Notes under the pieces: generated by a model | What the model saw: only the letters and a program-made list of their open reading frames with translations | Databases searched by the model: none | What the model was told of the DNA's origin: nothing | Program-made: the position numbers and the translations under genes | From: Micromonospora sp. WMMD1128 | GTDB taxonomy: Bacteria > Actinomycetota > Actinomycetes > Mycobacteriales > Micromonosporaceae | Direction of reading: 5' to 3' | Assembly: GCF_027497235.1 (NCBI RefSeq) | Contig: NZ_CP114902.1 | Span: forward strand, 3,733,501 to 3,797,500 | DNA length: 64,000 bases | In this document: positions 34,201 to 41,779 of the stretch, one piece after another | How positions within the stretch are numbered: position 1 is the first letter of the stretch | How the letters are laid out: every line of letters starts with the position of its first letter

Positions 34201-34555
34201 AGTAGATCCCGTGGTTCGCCTCTCCCCAGTACCCGTACGACCTCACGCCGAGCCGGTCGATCGCCTTCGGCTTCGCACGCCAGGTGGCATGCGGCTGCAT
34301 CGCTATGAGCTGGTCGTACTTCTCTTCCAGCGTCATGCGCGAAACCAAGTCCGCCGCACGGACGCTGAATGGCAGCGAGGTGTTCCGGTACGCCGGCGTG
34401 TCCTCGGCGGAGGCCGACGTCGGCCGCGCGAACGCGGCGAGCCCGCTCGCTGCCACAGCCCACGCCAGCCCGAGCGCCAAGGACCTACGTCCTGGACTCC
34501 TGGCGCCTCCGCCGTGCCCCCTTGCTCGCGGGGGCGCGAAACCGGTCTTCACCAT
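31178..34555 (-). CDS. Secreted GH3 beta-xylosidase-like enzyme with Ig-like domains
   Basis: A 1125-residue exported hydrolase. A signal peptide (RRSLALGLAWAVAASGLAAF) precedes the GH3 N-domain (LVSRMTLEEKYDQL, GEANHGI, ATPKHYLANNSE). FIVSDCDAI near residue 355 holds the nucleophilic Asp in the Cys-Asp-Ala context of xylan 1,4-beta-xylosidases. The GH3 C-domain, an Fn3-like domain, a Big2-like Ig domain (YTSSDPSIATVDARGSVTP) and one more Ig-like region follow. The final 20 residues are a deleted copy of the esterase PxKF tail. ATG 34555 has AAGGAG 7 nt upstream. Operator 34897-34908 lies upstream, and the neighbouring LacI regulator probably controls it. Confidence 0.9.
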   Translation of the reverse strand: MVKTGFAPPRARGHGGGARSPGRRSLALGLAWAVAASGLAAFARPTSASAEDTPAYRNTSLPFSVRAADLVSRMTLEEKYDQLIAMQPHATWRAKPKAIDRLGVRSYGYWGEANHGIYFPTVPGNGNYTQYPQSTSIASTWNSDITQEIAGGIADEARVTYNTSCPPGVANPNPAGGACHGLTYWSPNQNLNRDPRWGRADESYTEDPFLAGQVAGAFVTGLQGDTASRPDTVPTGAADYIQAVATPKHYLANNSEANRDFGTSNITERSMHEYFLPPFAASAGEAGARSLMAAYNAFSVVEDYTTDYPSASSYPTLWSPRDDATPGGTPGTPAAASRYAIETMLRRSYGFDGFIVSDCDAITRVHGTGTSGHSWRPVQLGGATQISKTLGNAWALKAGTDLDCSGGDYPTASGLPAAQSQGFVGEADIDIALVRAFTARFQLGEFDPVASVPWNSESYSLSEAGDPDVKLASPAHRAIAHESALEAPVLLKNDARTLPFAGAVSGKTVALGHVDALNRFQSGSYSGPTAVNTTFAQALAGRTGSATSAVTAGSSTPFLSSHLAVFPDVLDASGTAITTSLCASSPCDPVADAATAEYQISQADNVVVVVGHRNNDGGEGTDRATVVMPRMQAELIRDSIAPLAQKYGKKIAVWIQAKTMVDVSAVKDLPSVGAIVWSSFNGMYQGRAMAELLFNDAVALEDGRTAVANFSGKLPLTWYSDIDAQLGPAAAPDRGIEDYRMTRAEGARCGRTYLYYQVGPGCAAPHYVFGQGLSYSPFVYGTPRLSSSKITPDDPVTVSVPVSNQVANCPGKAVVEVYAKAPKGADGNQRPLKQLKGFVKSGLITGTPETVQVTIDAGDLWFWDNVKHKKVFPTGDWTILAGPSSADADLKSVTVRVVGHRTAGVEVVSAQPDATELSLDTPDNRINAQLSVTKHDMTFWNLSDRALKVKYTSSDPSIATVDARGSVTPVSTGTVLITAKATANGESKSTTFPVVVTSGAPDATGSAFPNAYTSLVDFGDRAVKLDQARLGTQLSASVFPPNPTATYSYQIAPMDTNTAEASVTSAGVLTATRTGHARVTVTATIAGVQTSESALVRITRRHRLGGVRPPLASGGSVHAIALNSN

Positions 34556-34717
34556 TGACGGTCTCCTTCTCCTCTTCACGCTGCAGAGCTCTCGATGGTG
34601 CTGCCTTTCGCTGCACGGCGAGCCGAAGCTCGTCATCCTCGAACTGCCTTCCGTGCCGGTCGACACGGACGGTCGGATTAGGCTGCAGCACGGCGCGATC
34701 CGGCTGCTCAACCGTCA

Positions 34718-34745
34718 TGGTGGGGGTGACGGGATCCGAACCTCT
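34718..34745 (-). other. tRNA 3'-end-like fragment
   Basis: Read on the minus strand it has a T-loop-like GGTTCGGATCC followed by an acceptor-like strand ending in CCA. The T-stem pairs poorly and no 5' half is present, so this is not a functional tRNA. It could be a decayed attachment-site remnant or chance. Confidence 0.25.
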
Positions 34746-34894
34746 CAGCGTCGGGCTGCCGGTCCGACGACGAGCAGAGCGATACCGGCGCCCGCAGCGA
34801 CGACCGTGCCAGGAATTCCCACGTTGTTGGTGGGCGTTCCTGGTTGGGTGGATCCCGGTGAGCCGGGCAGCCCTCGATCTACCGGCAGGTCCAT
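34745..34894 (-). CDS. Small open frame with membrane-anchor-like tail (possibly remnant)
   Basis: 49 codons from ATG 34894 to TGA 34745. A Gly/Pro/Thr-rich stretch leads into NNVGIPGTVVAAGAGIALLV and ends in Arg-Arg, the look of a C-terminal cell-wall or membrane anchor without its parent protein. No ribosome site precedes the ATG, which sits just after the LacI-type operator. It may be the end of a deleted gene. The rest of the 405-bp gap between the regulator and the GH3 gene holds only the operator and the tRNA-like fragment. Confidence 0.3.
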   Translation of the reverse strand: MDLPVDRGLPGSPGSTQPGTPTNNVGIPGTVVAAGAGIALLVVGPAARR

Positions 34895-34896
34895 CG

Positions 34897-34908
34897 TACA
34901 CCGGTATA
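34897..34908. promoter_or_regulatory. LacI-type operator TACACCGGTATA upstream of GH3
   Basis: Matches the perfect palindrome at 38765-38778 at 11 of 12 core positions. It lies about 340 bp upstream of the GH3 start and just past the 3' end of the LacI gene. Both sites probably bind the LacI protein encoded between them. Confidence 0.6.
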
Positions 34909-34960
34909 GATGACGGTCAATGCAATTCCGGCGATTGCGCAAAACGGTGTGGCACCGGCC

Positions 34961-36007
34961 TCAGCGCAGCGTCGACTGCCTCTGGATCAGCTCGAAGTCG
35001 ACGACCATCCTCCGGGGCGCCGGCTGTTCCTCTCGCGGCACACCGTCCAATTGGAGCTGGATCCGCTCTTCCAACAGGGCGACCGCCTGGTGTGCGATCA
35101 CGTCGCGTCCGGGGTCGATGGTGCTCAGCGGAGGCCGGGAGTAGTTCGCTTCGTCGATGTTGTCGAAACCGATCAGCAGGATGTCCTCGGGAACCCGGAG
35201 GCCGCGGTCCTGAAAGGCGGCGAGCGCACCCAGCGCGAGTGTGTCGGCGAACGCCACCACCGCGTCGGGCTTGACGCCGCTGTCAAGGATGCGAGCGATC
35301 GTCGTGGCGCCGGTGGAGTGGAAATAGTCGGGTACCCCGATGATCGCGCGTGGGTCGACGGCGAACCCTCGTGACCGCAGGGCGTCCCGGAAGCCCTGGA
35401 ACCGCAGGGTTCCGCTGCTCGGCGTTGGATCGTCCTTGACTCCCAGGGGAACGACCGTGGTCGCGCCCCGGCCGAGGACGTGCTCGGTCGCCGCACGTGC
35501 TCCCTCGACGTTGCTCATCGTGACGTGGTCGAGGCCGCCATCGAACACCCGCTCGCCCAGGAGCACGAGGGGGAAGTCGACGTCGAACAGCGGGAGGTCC
35601 TGCTGGCCCAGCGCGAGCGGAGAGTACAGCACGCCGTCGAAGCGTGACCGGTAGCTGCCGTCAAGTACCCGCAGCTCGCGGTCGCGCTCAGCGTTGGTCT
35701 GCTCGATGAAGACGGTCAGGCCGCGCCTGGATGCCTCTCGCATGACGGCGTCCGCAAGTTCGGCGAAGTACACGACGCGCAGCGACGGCAGCACCAGGGC
35801 GATCGCCCCGGTCCGGCCCCGGCTCAGGTTCCGGGCCGACACATTCACGTGGTAGCCCAGCTCACGGATCGCGTCGTCCACCCGCTCGCGGGTTTCCGGA
35901 CGCACGTACTGATAGCCGTTGAGGATGTTGGACACCGTCTTGATCGACACCCCGGCGAGTCGGGCGACGTCGCGCATCGTCGCCGACCTGTTGGTCTTGC
36001 GTGCCAC
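34961..36007 (-). CDS. LacI family transcriptional regulator
   Basis: A 348-residue repressor-type protein. The N-terminal HTH and hinge read MRDVARLAGVSIKTVSNIL with NGYQYVRPETRERV, and the sugar-binding core follows (GAIALVLPSLRVVYFAEL, VVAFADTLALGALAAF, ILLIGFDNIDEANYSRPPL). GTG 36007 is preferred because GGGAGGGG lies 4-6 nt upstream. It sits between a GH3 beta-xylosidase-like gene and a two-module esterase gene, all on the minus strand, and near-identical CCGG-centred operators lie upstream of both enzyme genes, so it most likely represses them until a xylo-oligosaccharide or similar sugar appears. Confidence 0.92.
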   Translation of the reverse strand: MARKTNRSATMRDVARLAGVSIKTVSNILNGYQYVRPETRERVDDAIRELGYHVNVSARNLSRGRTGAIALVLPSLRVVYFAELADAVMREASRRGLTVFIEQTNAERDRELRVLDGSYRSRFDGVLYSPLALGQQDLPLFDVDFPLVLLGERVFDGGLDHVTMSNVEGARAATEHVLGRGATTVVPLGVKDDPTPSSGTLRFQGFRDALRSRGFAVDPRAIIGVPDYFHSTGATTIARILDSGVKPDAVVAFADTLALGALAAFQDRGLRVPEDILLIGFDNIDEANYSRPPLSTIDPGRDVIAHQAVALLEERIQLQLDGVPREEQPAPRRMVVDFELIQRQSTLR

Positions 36008-36078
36008 GGGCCCCTCCCGCCGCTCCTCGATTCGTCGGCCAGCGTATAAGACCGCACCATTCACCACCCCAGGACGCA

Positions 36079-36114
36079 GCGGCCGGCCCGCCCGATCCAG
36101 GGCGGGCCGGCCGC
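36079..36114 (-). terminator. Hairpin terminator after esterase gene
   Basis: Perfect 15-bp arms (GCGGCCGGCCCGCCC and complement) with loop GATCCA, 12 nt past the esterase stop. A partial, left-arm-decayed copy is seen after the GH3 gene near 31143-31165. Confidence 0.85.
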
Positions 36115-36162
36115 GTGACGCGAGGTCAGTTGATGGTCAGGGCGACGGTGTGAACGGGGCCG
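36091..36162. repeat. Duplicated gene-tail segment, copy B
   Basis: Matches 31143-31214 at 64 of 72 positions. The next shared block in this copy begins at 36425. The 270 bp between CGGGGCCG (36155) and CGGAGCCG (36425) are absent from the GH3 copy, suggesting loss between short direct repeats. Confidence 0.8.
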
Positions 36163-38636
36163 CGGACCGGGTCGATCTGCAACTCGTAGGCGCCCGGGGC
36201 GAGCCCGGTGGTGTCCCAGTGGAAGATGTACTGCTTTCGTGCGGCGCTGTAGCGTGCGGTGTTGTCCGCCCGCTTCTGGACAGGTGCGGCCGGAACGCGG
36301 TGGCCGGCCACACCGTCGGTCTTCTTCACGAGATAGAGGCGCGGTCGCGCGTCGGTGACCGGCTCGCCGTCCGCGTCGGTCACGGTGAACCTGACCGGCA
36401 CGGGGCGTCCGGCGTTGACGATGTCGGAGCCGTCGCCGGCCAGCGGTGGCCGCACCGCGCCGAGCCGGTACTCGGGCGCGAAGATCCGCGGCACGAAGTC
36501 GATCAGATCCGCCATCCAGGTGTCGAAGCCATGCGGTCCGACCCAGGTGCCGGCGTACTCGTATTCGATGCCCTGGGCGGCCAGCCACTGCATCGCGTTC
36601 TGGGTCAACGTGTACGTGAAGTCGACGTCACCGGAGTACAACCGTGCCAGCTTGGTGCTTTCGTTGACCGCCTGGACGTCGACGGCGGTGGGGTAGGAGA
36701 GCAGGCCCCCCGAGAAGGCGCCGATGTAGGCGAACTCGCCCGGGTGGCCGAGCCAGGTGCCGAGGGTGTTCATGGCTCCCCACGACAGACCGGCGAGCGC
36801 CTGCTCGTTCGGATCAGTCGAGATGTGGTACTTCTCCGCCGCGGTTGGCATCACGTGCTGGCTGAGGTCGGTCCAGAAGTCGACGCCGTTCTGGTCGGGC
36901 ATGACCACCACCATCGGCACCATGGTCCCGTTGCGGTAGCTGTTATCGAGGATCTGCTTGGCACGCCCGGTTTCGAGCCAGCTACCGTAGTTCTGGCCCC
37001 CGCCGTGGTACAGGTACAGCACGGGATAGGCCGCTGCGCGGTCGGCATCGTAGCCCGGCGGCGTCCAGACGTACGCGTAGCGCTCCGCGCCCTGGCCTCC
37101 GTCGTAGGTCATCAGCGAGACCGTGCCGCCCCTGCCTTCGGGGACATCGGCGAGCATCGCGTCGGACGTGCCCGGCACGAAGAGCTGCGACTCCATCACG
37201 TGGGTGTTGACGGTGTCGGCCGGGTCCTTCATGTCGACGCCGTCGACCACGTACCGGTAGTAGTAGTAGCCGTCGAGCGGTCCGATCGTCGTTCGCCAGC
37301 GGCCGTCGGGCTGCTTGTTCATCGGGATCCGGAACCATTGGCCGTTCGGCGCCCAGTTGCCCCAGATCGTGACGTCCTTGGCACCGGCCCACTGGGTGCC
37401 GGTCTCGAAGGTGACGATGCCGTGCGGGTCGATGTGCGGGGTCGTGATCGACCCGGCCGCAGGGGGCGCGTACGGCCGGGTCAGCGCGCGGTGTCCCGTG
37501 CTGGCGCCGTGGCGGACGACCTTCTGTCCGAAGAGCCGAGCGGCGAAGTCCCGCAGGTTCTCCCGCCACGCGTCCCAGGTGGCGCCGTCGTCCGGATTGA
37601 CGCCGTCGAACTCGACCTTCACGCCGGACTTCTTCAGGTCCACCAGCATGTCGTAGTTGTCGTTGTAGGACGGATCGAGCGTGTTGCCGACGTATACCCG
37701 GAGCAGTTCGGTGCCCTTGTTGATCGCCTTGGCCTCCGCCCTAGTGATCGGGCCGTCGACGGAGCCGGAGAAGGAGCCGACGTAGGCGAATGCGCCGGGA
37801 TCGCTGCGGAGGATGCTCATCGCCTGCTCGGCACCCGTGGCGACACCGGCCAGCGCCTGGTTCTTGGGCCGAGACGAGATGTGGTAGCCGGCCCGTGCTG
37901 CGGGGACGATGGCGTTGAGCAGCTCGGCGCGGGGGTCGGCGGAAGTGGCGTCAGCCATGACGACCACCATCGGCTTGGCGTCCCCGCCGGCGACCAGGTT
38001 GTCGAGGATCTGCTTCGCCCGGCCGAGTTCCAGCCACTCACGAGCGGTCTGCCCCTCGCTGCTCAGCAGGTACAGGACCGGGTACGCCTCGGCCCGGGCG
38101 GAGTCGTAGCCGGGCGGCGTCCACACCAGGGCCGTGCGGTCCTCCGCCGCCGCTGCGCTCGGGTAGGACAGTTCCTCCACCGTCCCGCCCGCAGCGACGT
38201 CGTCCATCCACGCGACCGACTCACCCGGCACGAAGAAGGTGTTCCAGTTCGGCTTCGACGTCACCGCCACCGGGCTGCCGGGCTGGCGGAAGGACACCTT
38301 CGACCTGTCCGGCATGGTCGCGGTGTACTGGTAGTAGTACAGCCCGGGATCGAGCGGACCGACGTTCGCGGCGTAGTCCGAGCCGCTCGGGTCGAGCGCG
38401 AGCGCCGACCAGGTGCCGCTCGGGCCGATGTTCGCCTCCAGTTCGAGCGTTGCCGGCGTTCCGCCGACGATGCTGCTGGCCTGCGACTGCGGCACCTTGA
38501 AGTAGTGATAGACGTCGTCGTTCGAATGCCACGTGTCGGTCGCGGCAGCCGCCGGGGCCGCGGCGATGACCGACACCACCGCCAAAGCCGCGGCGGCGAC
38601 AAGGCTGGTCCTTCGGGGGCCACTGGTGTGTGACAT
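36126..38636 (-). CDS. Secreted two-module esterase (Esterase D/feruloyl-esterase-like) with PxKF-type C-terminus
   Basis: An 836-residue exported protein made of two tandem units, each an E-set/CBM48-like domain plus an esterase-D-type alpha/beta hydrolase, ended by a PxKF-like domain (PVRFTVTDADGEPVTD). Unit 2 keeps the nucleophile elbow GLSWGA (near residue 615) and the catalytic His in VGPHGFDTW (near 703). Unit 1 has GVATGA at the elbow and DDGATWDAW where the His should be, so Ser and His are lost and it is probably a non-catalytic binding module. Related enzymes remove feruloyl or acetyl groups from xylan. The signal peptide covers about residues 1-32. Operator 38765-38778 and the adjacent LacI gene suggest regulation with the xylosidase-like GH3. 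Confidence 0.88.
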   Translation of the reverse strand: MSHTSGPRRTSLVAAAALAVVSVIAAAPAAAATDTWHSNDDVYHYFKVPQSQASSIVGGTPATLELEANIGPSGTWSALALDPSGSDYAANVGPLDPGLYYYQYTATMPDRSKVSFRQPGSPVAVTSKPNWNTFFVPGESVAWMDDVAAGGTVEELSYPSAAAAEDRTALVWTPPGYDSARAEAYPVLYLLSSEGQTAREWLELGRAKQILDNLVAGGDAKPMVVVMADATSADPRAELLNAIVPAARAGYHISSRPKNQALAGVATGAEQAMSILRSDPGAFAYVGSFSGSVDGPITRAEAKAINKGTELLRVYVGNTLDPSYNDNYDMLVDLKKSGVKVEFDGVNPDDGATWDAWRENLRDFAARLFGQKVVRHGASTGHRALTRPYAPPAAGSITTPHIDPHGIVTFETGTQWAGAKDVTIWGNWAPNGQWFRIPMNKQPDGRWRTTIGPLDGYYYYRYVVDGVDMKDPADTVNTHVMESQLFVPGTSDAMLADVPEGRGGTVSLMTYDGGQGAERYAYVWTPPGYDADRAAAYPVLYLYHGGGQNYGSWLETGRAKQILDNSYRNGTMVPMVVVMPDQNGVDFWTDLSQHVMPTAAEKYHISTDPNEQALAGLSWGAMNTLGTWLGHPGEFAYIGAFSGGLLSYPTAVDVQAVNESTKLARLYSGDVDFTYTLTQNAMQWLAAQGIEYEYAGTWVGPHGFDTWMADLIDFVPRIFAPEYRLGAVRPPLAGDGSDIVNAGRPVPVRFTVTDADGEPVTDARPRLYLVKKTDGVAGHRVPAAPVQKRADNTARYSAARKQYIFHWDTTGLAPGAYELQIDPVRGPVHTVALTIN

Positions 38637-38764
38637 CGCGTTGCTGCTCCTCTCAGAGCGTCAAGGCCTTCCGCGTCGAAGGCACTCGCCTCGCCATCGA
38701 GATCGGCCACCAAAACGTTCCGGCAGCCGCGACAGCCCACATTCACGCCAGCGCACTTCATTTC

Positions 38765-38778
38765 CTACACCGGTGTAG
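38765..38778. promoter_or_regulatory. LacI-type operator CTACACCGGTGTAG
   Basis: A perfect 14-bp palindrome 129 bp upstream of the esterase ATG, in the 242-bp gap whose other parts show no gene. It shares its core with the site at 34897-34908. Confidence 0.7.
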
Positions 38779-38878
38779 AGCGAATGACAAGGGCTCCAGG
38801 TCAGCATTTATCTATTGAGGAGCGTTGATGCCAATTCGGCGCCACGCCTGCAATTCCCACCGGACCGGCGGGCGGTGG

Positions 38879-40423
38879 TCAGTCGGGCGGGGTCATCCGG
38901 CGACGCAGTTCCCGCTTGAGCACCTTGTGGCTCGGCCCAAGCGGCAGGTCGTCGACGTACCGGACCTGCCGCGGGTACTTGTGCCGGCCCAGACGCTCCC
39001 GCGACCAGTCGATCATCTCCTGCTCGTCGGGCAGACCCGGGCCGGCCGGGTCCGCCACCACCACCGCGCAGACCTCCTCGCCGTGGCGCGGGTCGGGCAC
39101 CCCGATCACCGCCACCTGGCCGACCGCCGGGTGCCCGGCAAGAACCTCCTCCACCTCGCGTGGGTAGACGTTGAACCCACCCCGGATGATCATGTCCTTC
39201 TTCCGGTCGATGATGGTGATGAACCCGTCGGCGTCCTTGCGTCCCAGGTCACCGCTACGGAACCAGCCGTCCACCACCGCCTCCGCGGTCGCCTCGGGCC
39301 GCCCCAGGTAACCGGCGAAGACGTTGTGCCCCCGGATGACGATCTCGCCGAGCTCTCCGGTCGGCAGCAGCTCGACCCGCTCGTCCACCTCCGCGCGGGC
39401 GATCTCCACCTCCACGCCCCAGACCGGGTGCCCGATGGTCCCGGCGCGGTTGCCGAAGTGCGGCTGGTTGGTGGTGGCGGTGGGTGAGGTCTCGGAGAGC
39501 CCGTACCCTTCGAAGACCGTCGTCCGGAAGGCGGCGTGGAACCGTTCCAGCACGGCCACCGGCAGCGACGCCCCGCCGGAGACGCAGAGCCGCAGCCGCG
39601 GCAGGTCGTCCCGGTCCCCGGCGGCGTCGAGCAGCGCCACGTACATGGTGGGCACGCCGTGGAAGACGTCCACCCCCTCGCGCAGCATCAGGTCGATGGC
39701 GGCCGGCCCGGTGAACCGGCTCAGCAGCACCAGCGTCGCGCCGATCCGGAAGGTGCCGTTCATCGCCACCGTCTGGCCGAAGCTGTGGAACAGCGGCAGG
39801 CAGCCGAGCACGACGTCCGTGCTGCGCACGTCGTTGGCGTCGAAGACGTTCACGGTGGCGTTCAGGACCAGGTTGAGGTGGGTGAGCAGGGCGCCCTTGG
39901 GCACCCCGGTGGTGCCGCTGGTGTAGAGCACCACCGCCGGATCCTCCGCCGACCGGGTGACGTACGACGGCAGCGGTGGCAGCGGGTGGCTCAGGTCCTC
40001 CAGGCGGGGCGCGACCGCGCCGGCGCCCGCCGGCCCGACGGTCACCAGCGGCACGCCGGCCGCCGCCGCGGCGGCGGCGCCCAGGGCGAGCTGGGAGCTG
40101 TGGCACACCAGCAGCTTCGTGCCGCTGTCGGTAAGCACGTGCGTCGCCTCGTCCACGGTCAGCAGCAGGTGCACCGGGACGAGCACCGCGCCGGCGGCGA
40201 GGCCCCCGTAGTAGACCCGGGGGAAGTCCACCACGTTCGGGGCCAGCAGGGCCACCTTGTCGCCGGGGCCGACCCCCAGCTCCCGCAGCCCGGCGGCGTA
40301 GCTGCGCGCCTCCAGCCACAGCTCGGCGTACGTCACCCGGGTGTCGCCGTCGACCACGGCGACGGTGTCGGCGTGCCGGCGGGCGGACTCGGCCAGCACC
40401 ATGGCCAGCGACAGCGCGGTCAT
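38879..40423 (-). CDS. Acyl-CoA synthetase (AMP-forming, FadD-like)
   Basis: A 514-residue adenylate-forming ligase that activates a carboxylic acid to its CoA thioester through an acyl-AMP. The P-loop motif LYTSGTTGVPKGALLTH (near residue 170), FEGYGLSETSP (A5), the aspartate motif in WFRSGDLGRKDADG and the hinge IIDRKKDMIIRGGFNVYP are all present; the last conserved Lys lies in SHKVLKRELR. The ATG overlaps the stop of the MaoC remnant (ATGA) and is the last gene of an operon with two acyl-CoA dehydrogenases and an SDR, placing it at the entry to a beta-oxidation-like route. Chain length is not readable from sequence. Confidence 0.93.
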   Translation of the reverse strand: MTALSLAMVLAESARRHADTVAVVDGDTRVTYAELWLEARSYAAGLRELGVGPGDKVALLAPNVVDFPRVYYGGLAAGAVLVPVHLLLTVDEATHVLTDSGTKLLVCHSSQLALGAAAAAAAGVPLVTVGPAGAGAVAPRLEDLSHPLPPLPSYVTRSAEDPAVVLYTSGTTGVPKGALLTHLNLVLNATVNVFDANDVRSTDVVLGCLPLFHSFGQTVAMNGTFRIGATLVLLSRFTGPAAIDLMLREGVDVFHGVPTMYVALLDAAGDRDDLPRLRLCVSGGASLPVAVLERFHAAFRTTVFEGYGLSETSPTATTNQPHFGNRAGTIGHPVWGVEVEIARAEVDERVELLPTGELGEIVIRGHNVFAGYLGRPEATAEAVVDGWFRSGDLGRKDADGFITIIDRKKDMIIRGGFNVYPREVEEVLAGHPAVGQVAVIGVPDPRHGEEVCAVVVADPAGPGLPDEQEMIDWSRERLGRHKYPRQVRYVDDLPLGPSHKVLKRELRRRMTPPD

Positions 40424-40578
40424 CGGGCCACGTCCCGCACCAGGCGGCTGACCGTCTCGGCGACGCAGACCGGCTGGCCGCCGGCGTCGCGCTCCACGGT
40501 GACCGCGGTGACCACCTGCACGCCGTCGTCCACGGGTGACACGTCGGCCAACTCCTCGATGGACGCGAAGACCCTCAT
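40420..40578 (-). pseudogene. MaoC-like dehydratase reduced to 52 codons by internal deletion
   Basis: A short frame beginning MRVFASIEELA, the usual N-terminus of MaoC/R-specific enoyl-CoA hydratases, and passing directly into PVDDGVQVVTAVTVERDAGG and PVCVAETVSRLV, the usual C-terminal strands. The hot-dog core of about 95 residues with the catalytic Asp/His is missing, so no hydratase activity is expected. The reading frame, start and both 4-bp overlaps (ATGA with the dehydrogenase upstream and FadD downstream) are intact, so it keeps translational coupling along the operon. Confidence 0.7.
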
Positions 40579-41747
40579 GCCAGGTGCCCTCCCAGCTTCG
40601 TGTAGCCGCGCAGCAGATCGCGGGAGATGATCAGTCGCTGCATCTCGTCGGTGCCCTCGAAGATCCGGTACAGCCGGACCTGCCGGTACCAGCGCTCGAT
40701 CGGCAGCTCGCGGGTGTAGCCCATGCCGCCGTGGATCTGCAGGACGCGGTCGACCACCCGGTTGACCATGCCCGCGCCGTAGAGCTTCGCCATCGAGGAG
40801 GCGTGCCGCGGGTCCATGCCCTGGTCGACGGCCCAGGCGGCGCGCAGGATGAGCCAGCGGGCCGCCTCCAGCTCGGTCTCCGAGTCGGCGATCATCCACT
40901 GGATGGCCTGGTTGGTGCCGATCTTCGCGCCGAAGGTCTCCCGGGTGTTGGCGTAGTCGATGGCCATCGACAACGCCCGCTCGGCGATGCCGACGGCGTG
41001 CGACGGGATGGTGTAGCGACCCTTGCCGATCCACTCCATGCCGAGGCTGAAGCCCTGCCCGGGCTCGCCGAGGATGTTGCGCCCGGGCACCCGGACGTCG
41101 TCGAAGACCAGCGAGGCGGGGCCACCCTCGCCCATCGTCTGGATGAACTCCGAGCGCCAGCCCATCGACCGGTCCACCAGGAACGCGGTGGCGCCGCCGT
41201 GGCGGGCGCCCTTCTCCCGGTCGGTCACCGCGATCACGATGGCGAAGTCGGCATCGTGACCGCCGGTGATGAAGGTCTTCTCGCCGTTGAGGATCCAGTC
41301 GTCGCCGTCGCGGCGGGCACTGAGCTTGATGTTGGCCGCGTCGGAGCCGGCGCCGGGCTCGGTGATCGCGAAGCAGCTCCGCCGCTCCCCCTCGATGGTC
41401 GGGACCAGGTACTCGCGCTTCTGCTCGTCGTTGGCGTGGAACAGGATGTTGTCGGCCTCACCGCCGAACCGGAACGGCACGAACGAGCGGCCGAGTTCGG
41501 TCCAGATCAGGGACTGGGTGACGGCCGGCAGGTCCATGCCGCCGTACTCCTCCGGGGTGGCCAGCCCCCAGAAGCCGAACTTGCGCGCCTTGAGCTGCAA
41601 CTCGCGCAGCTCGCTGTGCTCCAGTCCGGGCCGGTGCGCCCGCTCCCGCCGCAGCAGTTCCTGCTCCAGCGGCATGACCTCCCTGGCGATGAAGTCGCGG
41701 GCGGTCTCGCGGATCGCCCGCTCGGTGTCGGAAAGCGCGAAGTCCAT
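40575..41747 (-). CDS. Acyl-CoA dehydrogenase
   Basis: A 390-residue flavoenzyme that introduces a trans-2 double bond into acyl-CoA, passing electrons to an ETF. N-terminal helical domain MDFALSDTERAIRETARDFI; FAITEPGAGSDAANI is the FAD-binding signature; the C-terminal GMGYTRELPIERWYR and YRIFEGTDEMQRLII are typical, with Glu of EGT near residue 365 in the region of the catalytic base. ATG 41747 follows GGAGGAAAC. It is the third gene of the minus-strand operon starting at 43702. Confidence 0.93.
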   Translation of the reverse strand: MDFALSDTERAIRETARDFIAREVMPLEQELLRRERAHRPGLEHSELRELQLKARKFGFWGLATPEEYGGMDLPAVTQSLIWTELGRSFVPFRFGGEADNILFHANDEQKREYLVPTIEGERRSCFAITEPGAGSDAANIKLSARRDGDDWILNGEKTFITGGHDADFAIVIAVTDREKGARHGGATAFLVDRSMGWRSEFIQTMGEGGPASLVFDDVRVPGRNILGEPGQGFSLGMEWIGKGRYTIPSHAVGIAERALSMAIDYANTRETFGAKIGTNQAIQWMIADSETELEAARWLILRAAWAVDQGMDPRHASSMAKLYGAGMVNRVVDRVLQIHGGMGYTRELPIERWYRQVRLYRIFEGTDEMQRLIISRDLLRGYTKLGGHLA

Positions 41748-41779
41748 GTTTCCTCCGGGTGCTGGTCCGCCGGCGCGCC

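Noticed and set aside
34673..34750. Functional tRNA gene
   Set aside because: Only a 3'-like piece is visible; the T-stem pairs poorly and no anticodon or D-arm could be folded upstream.
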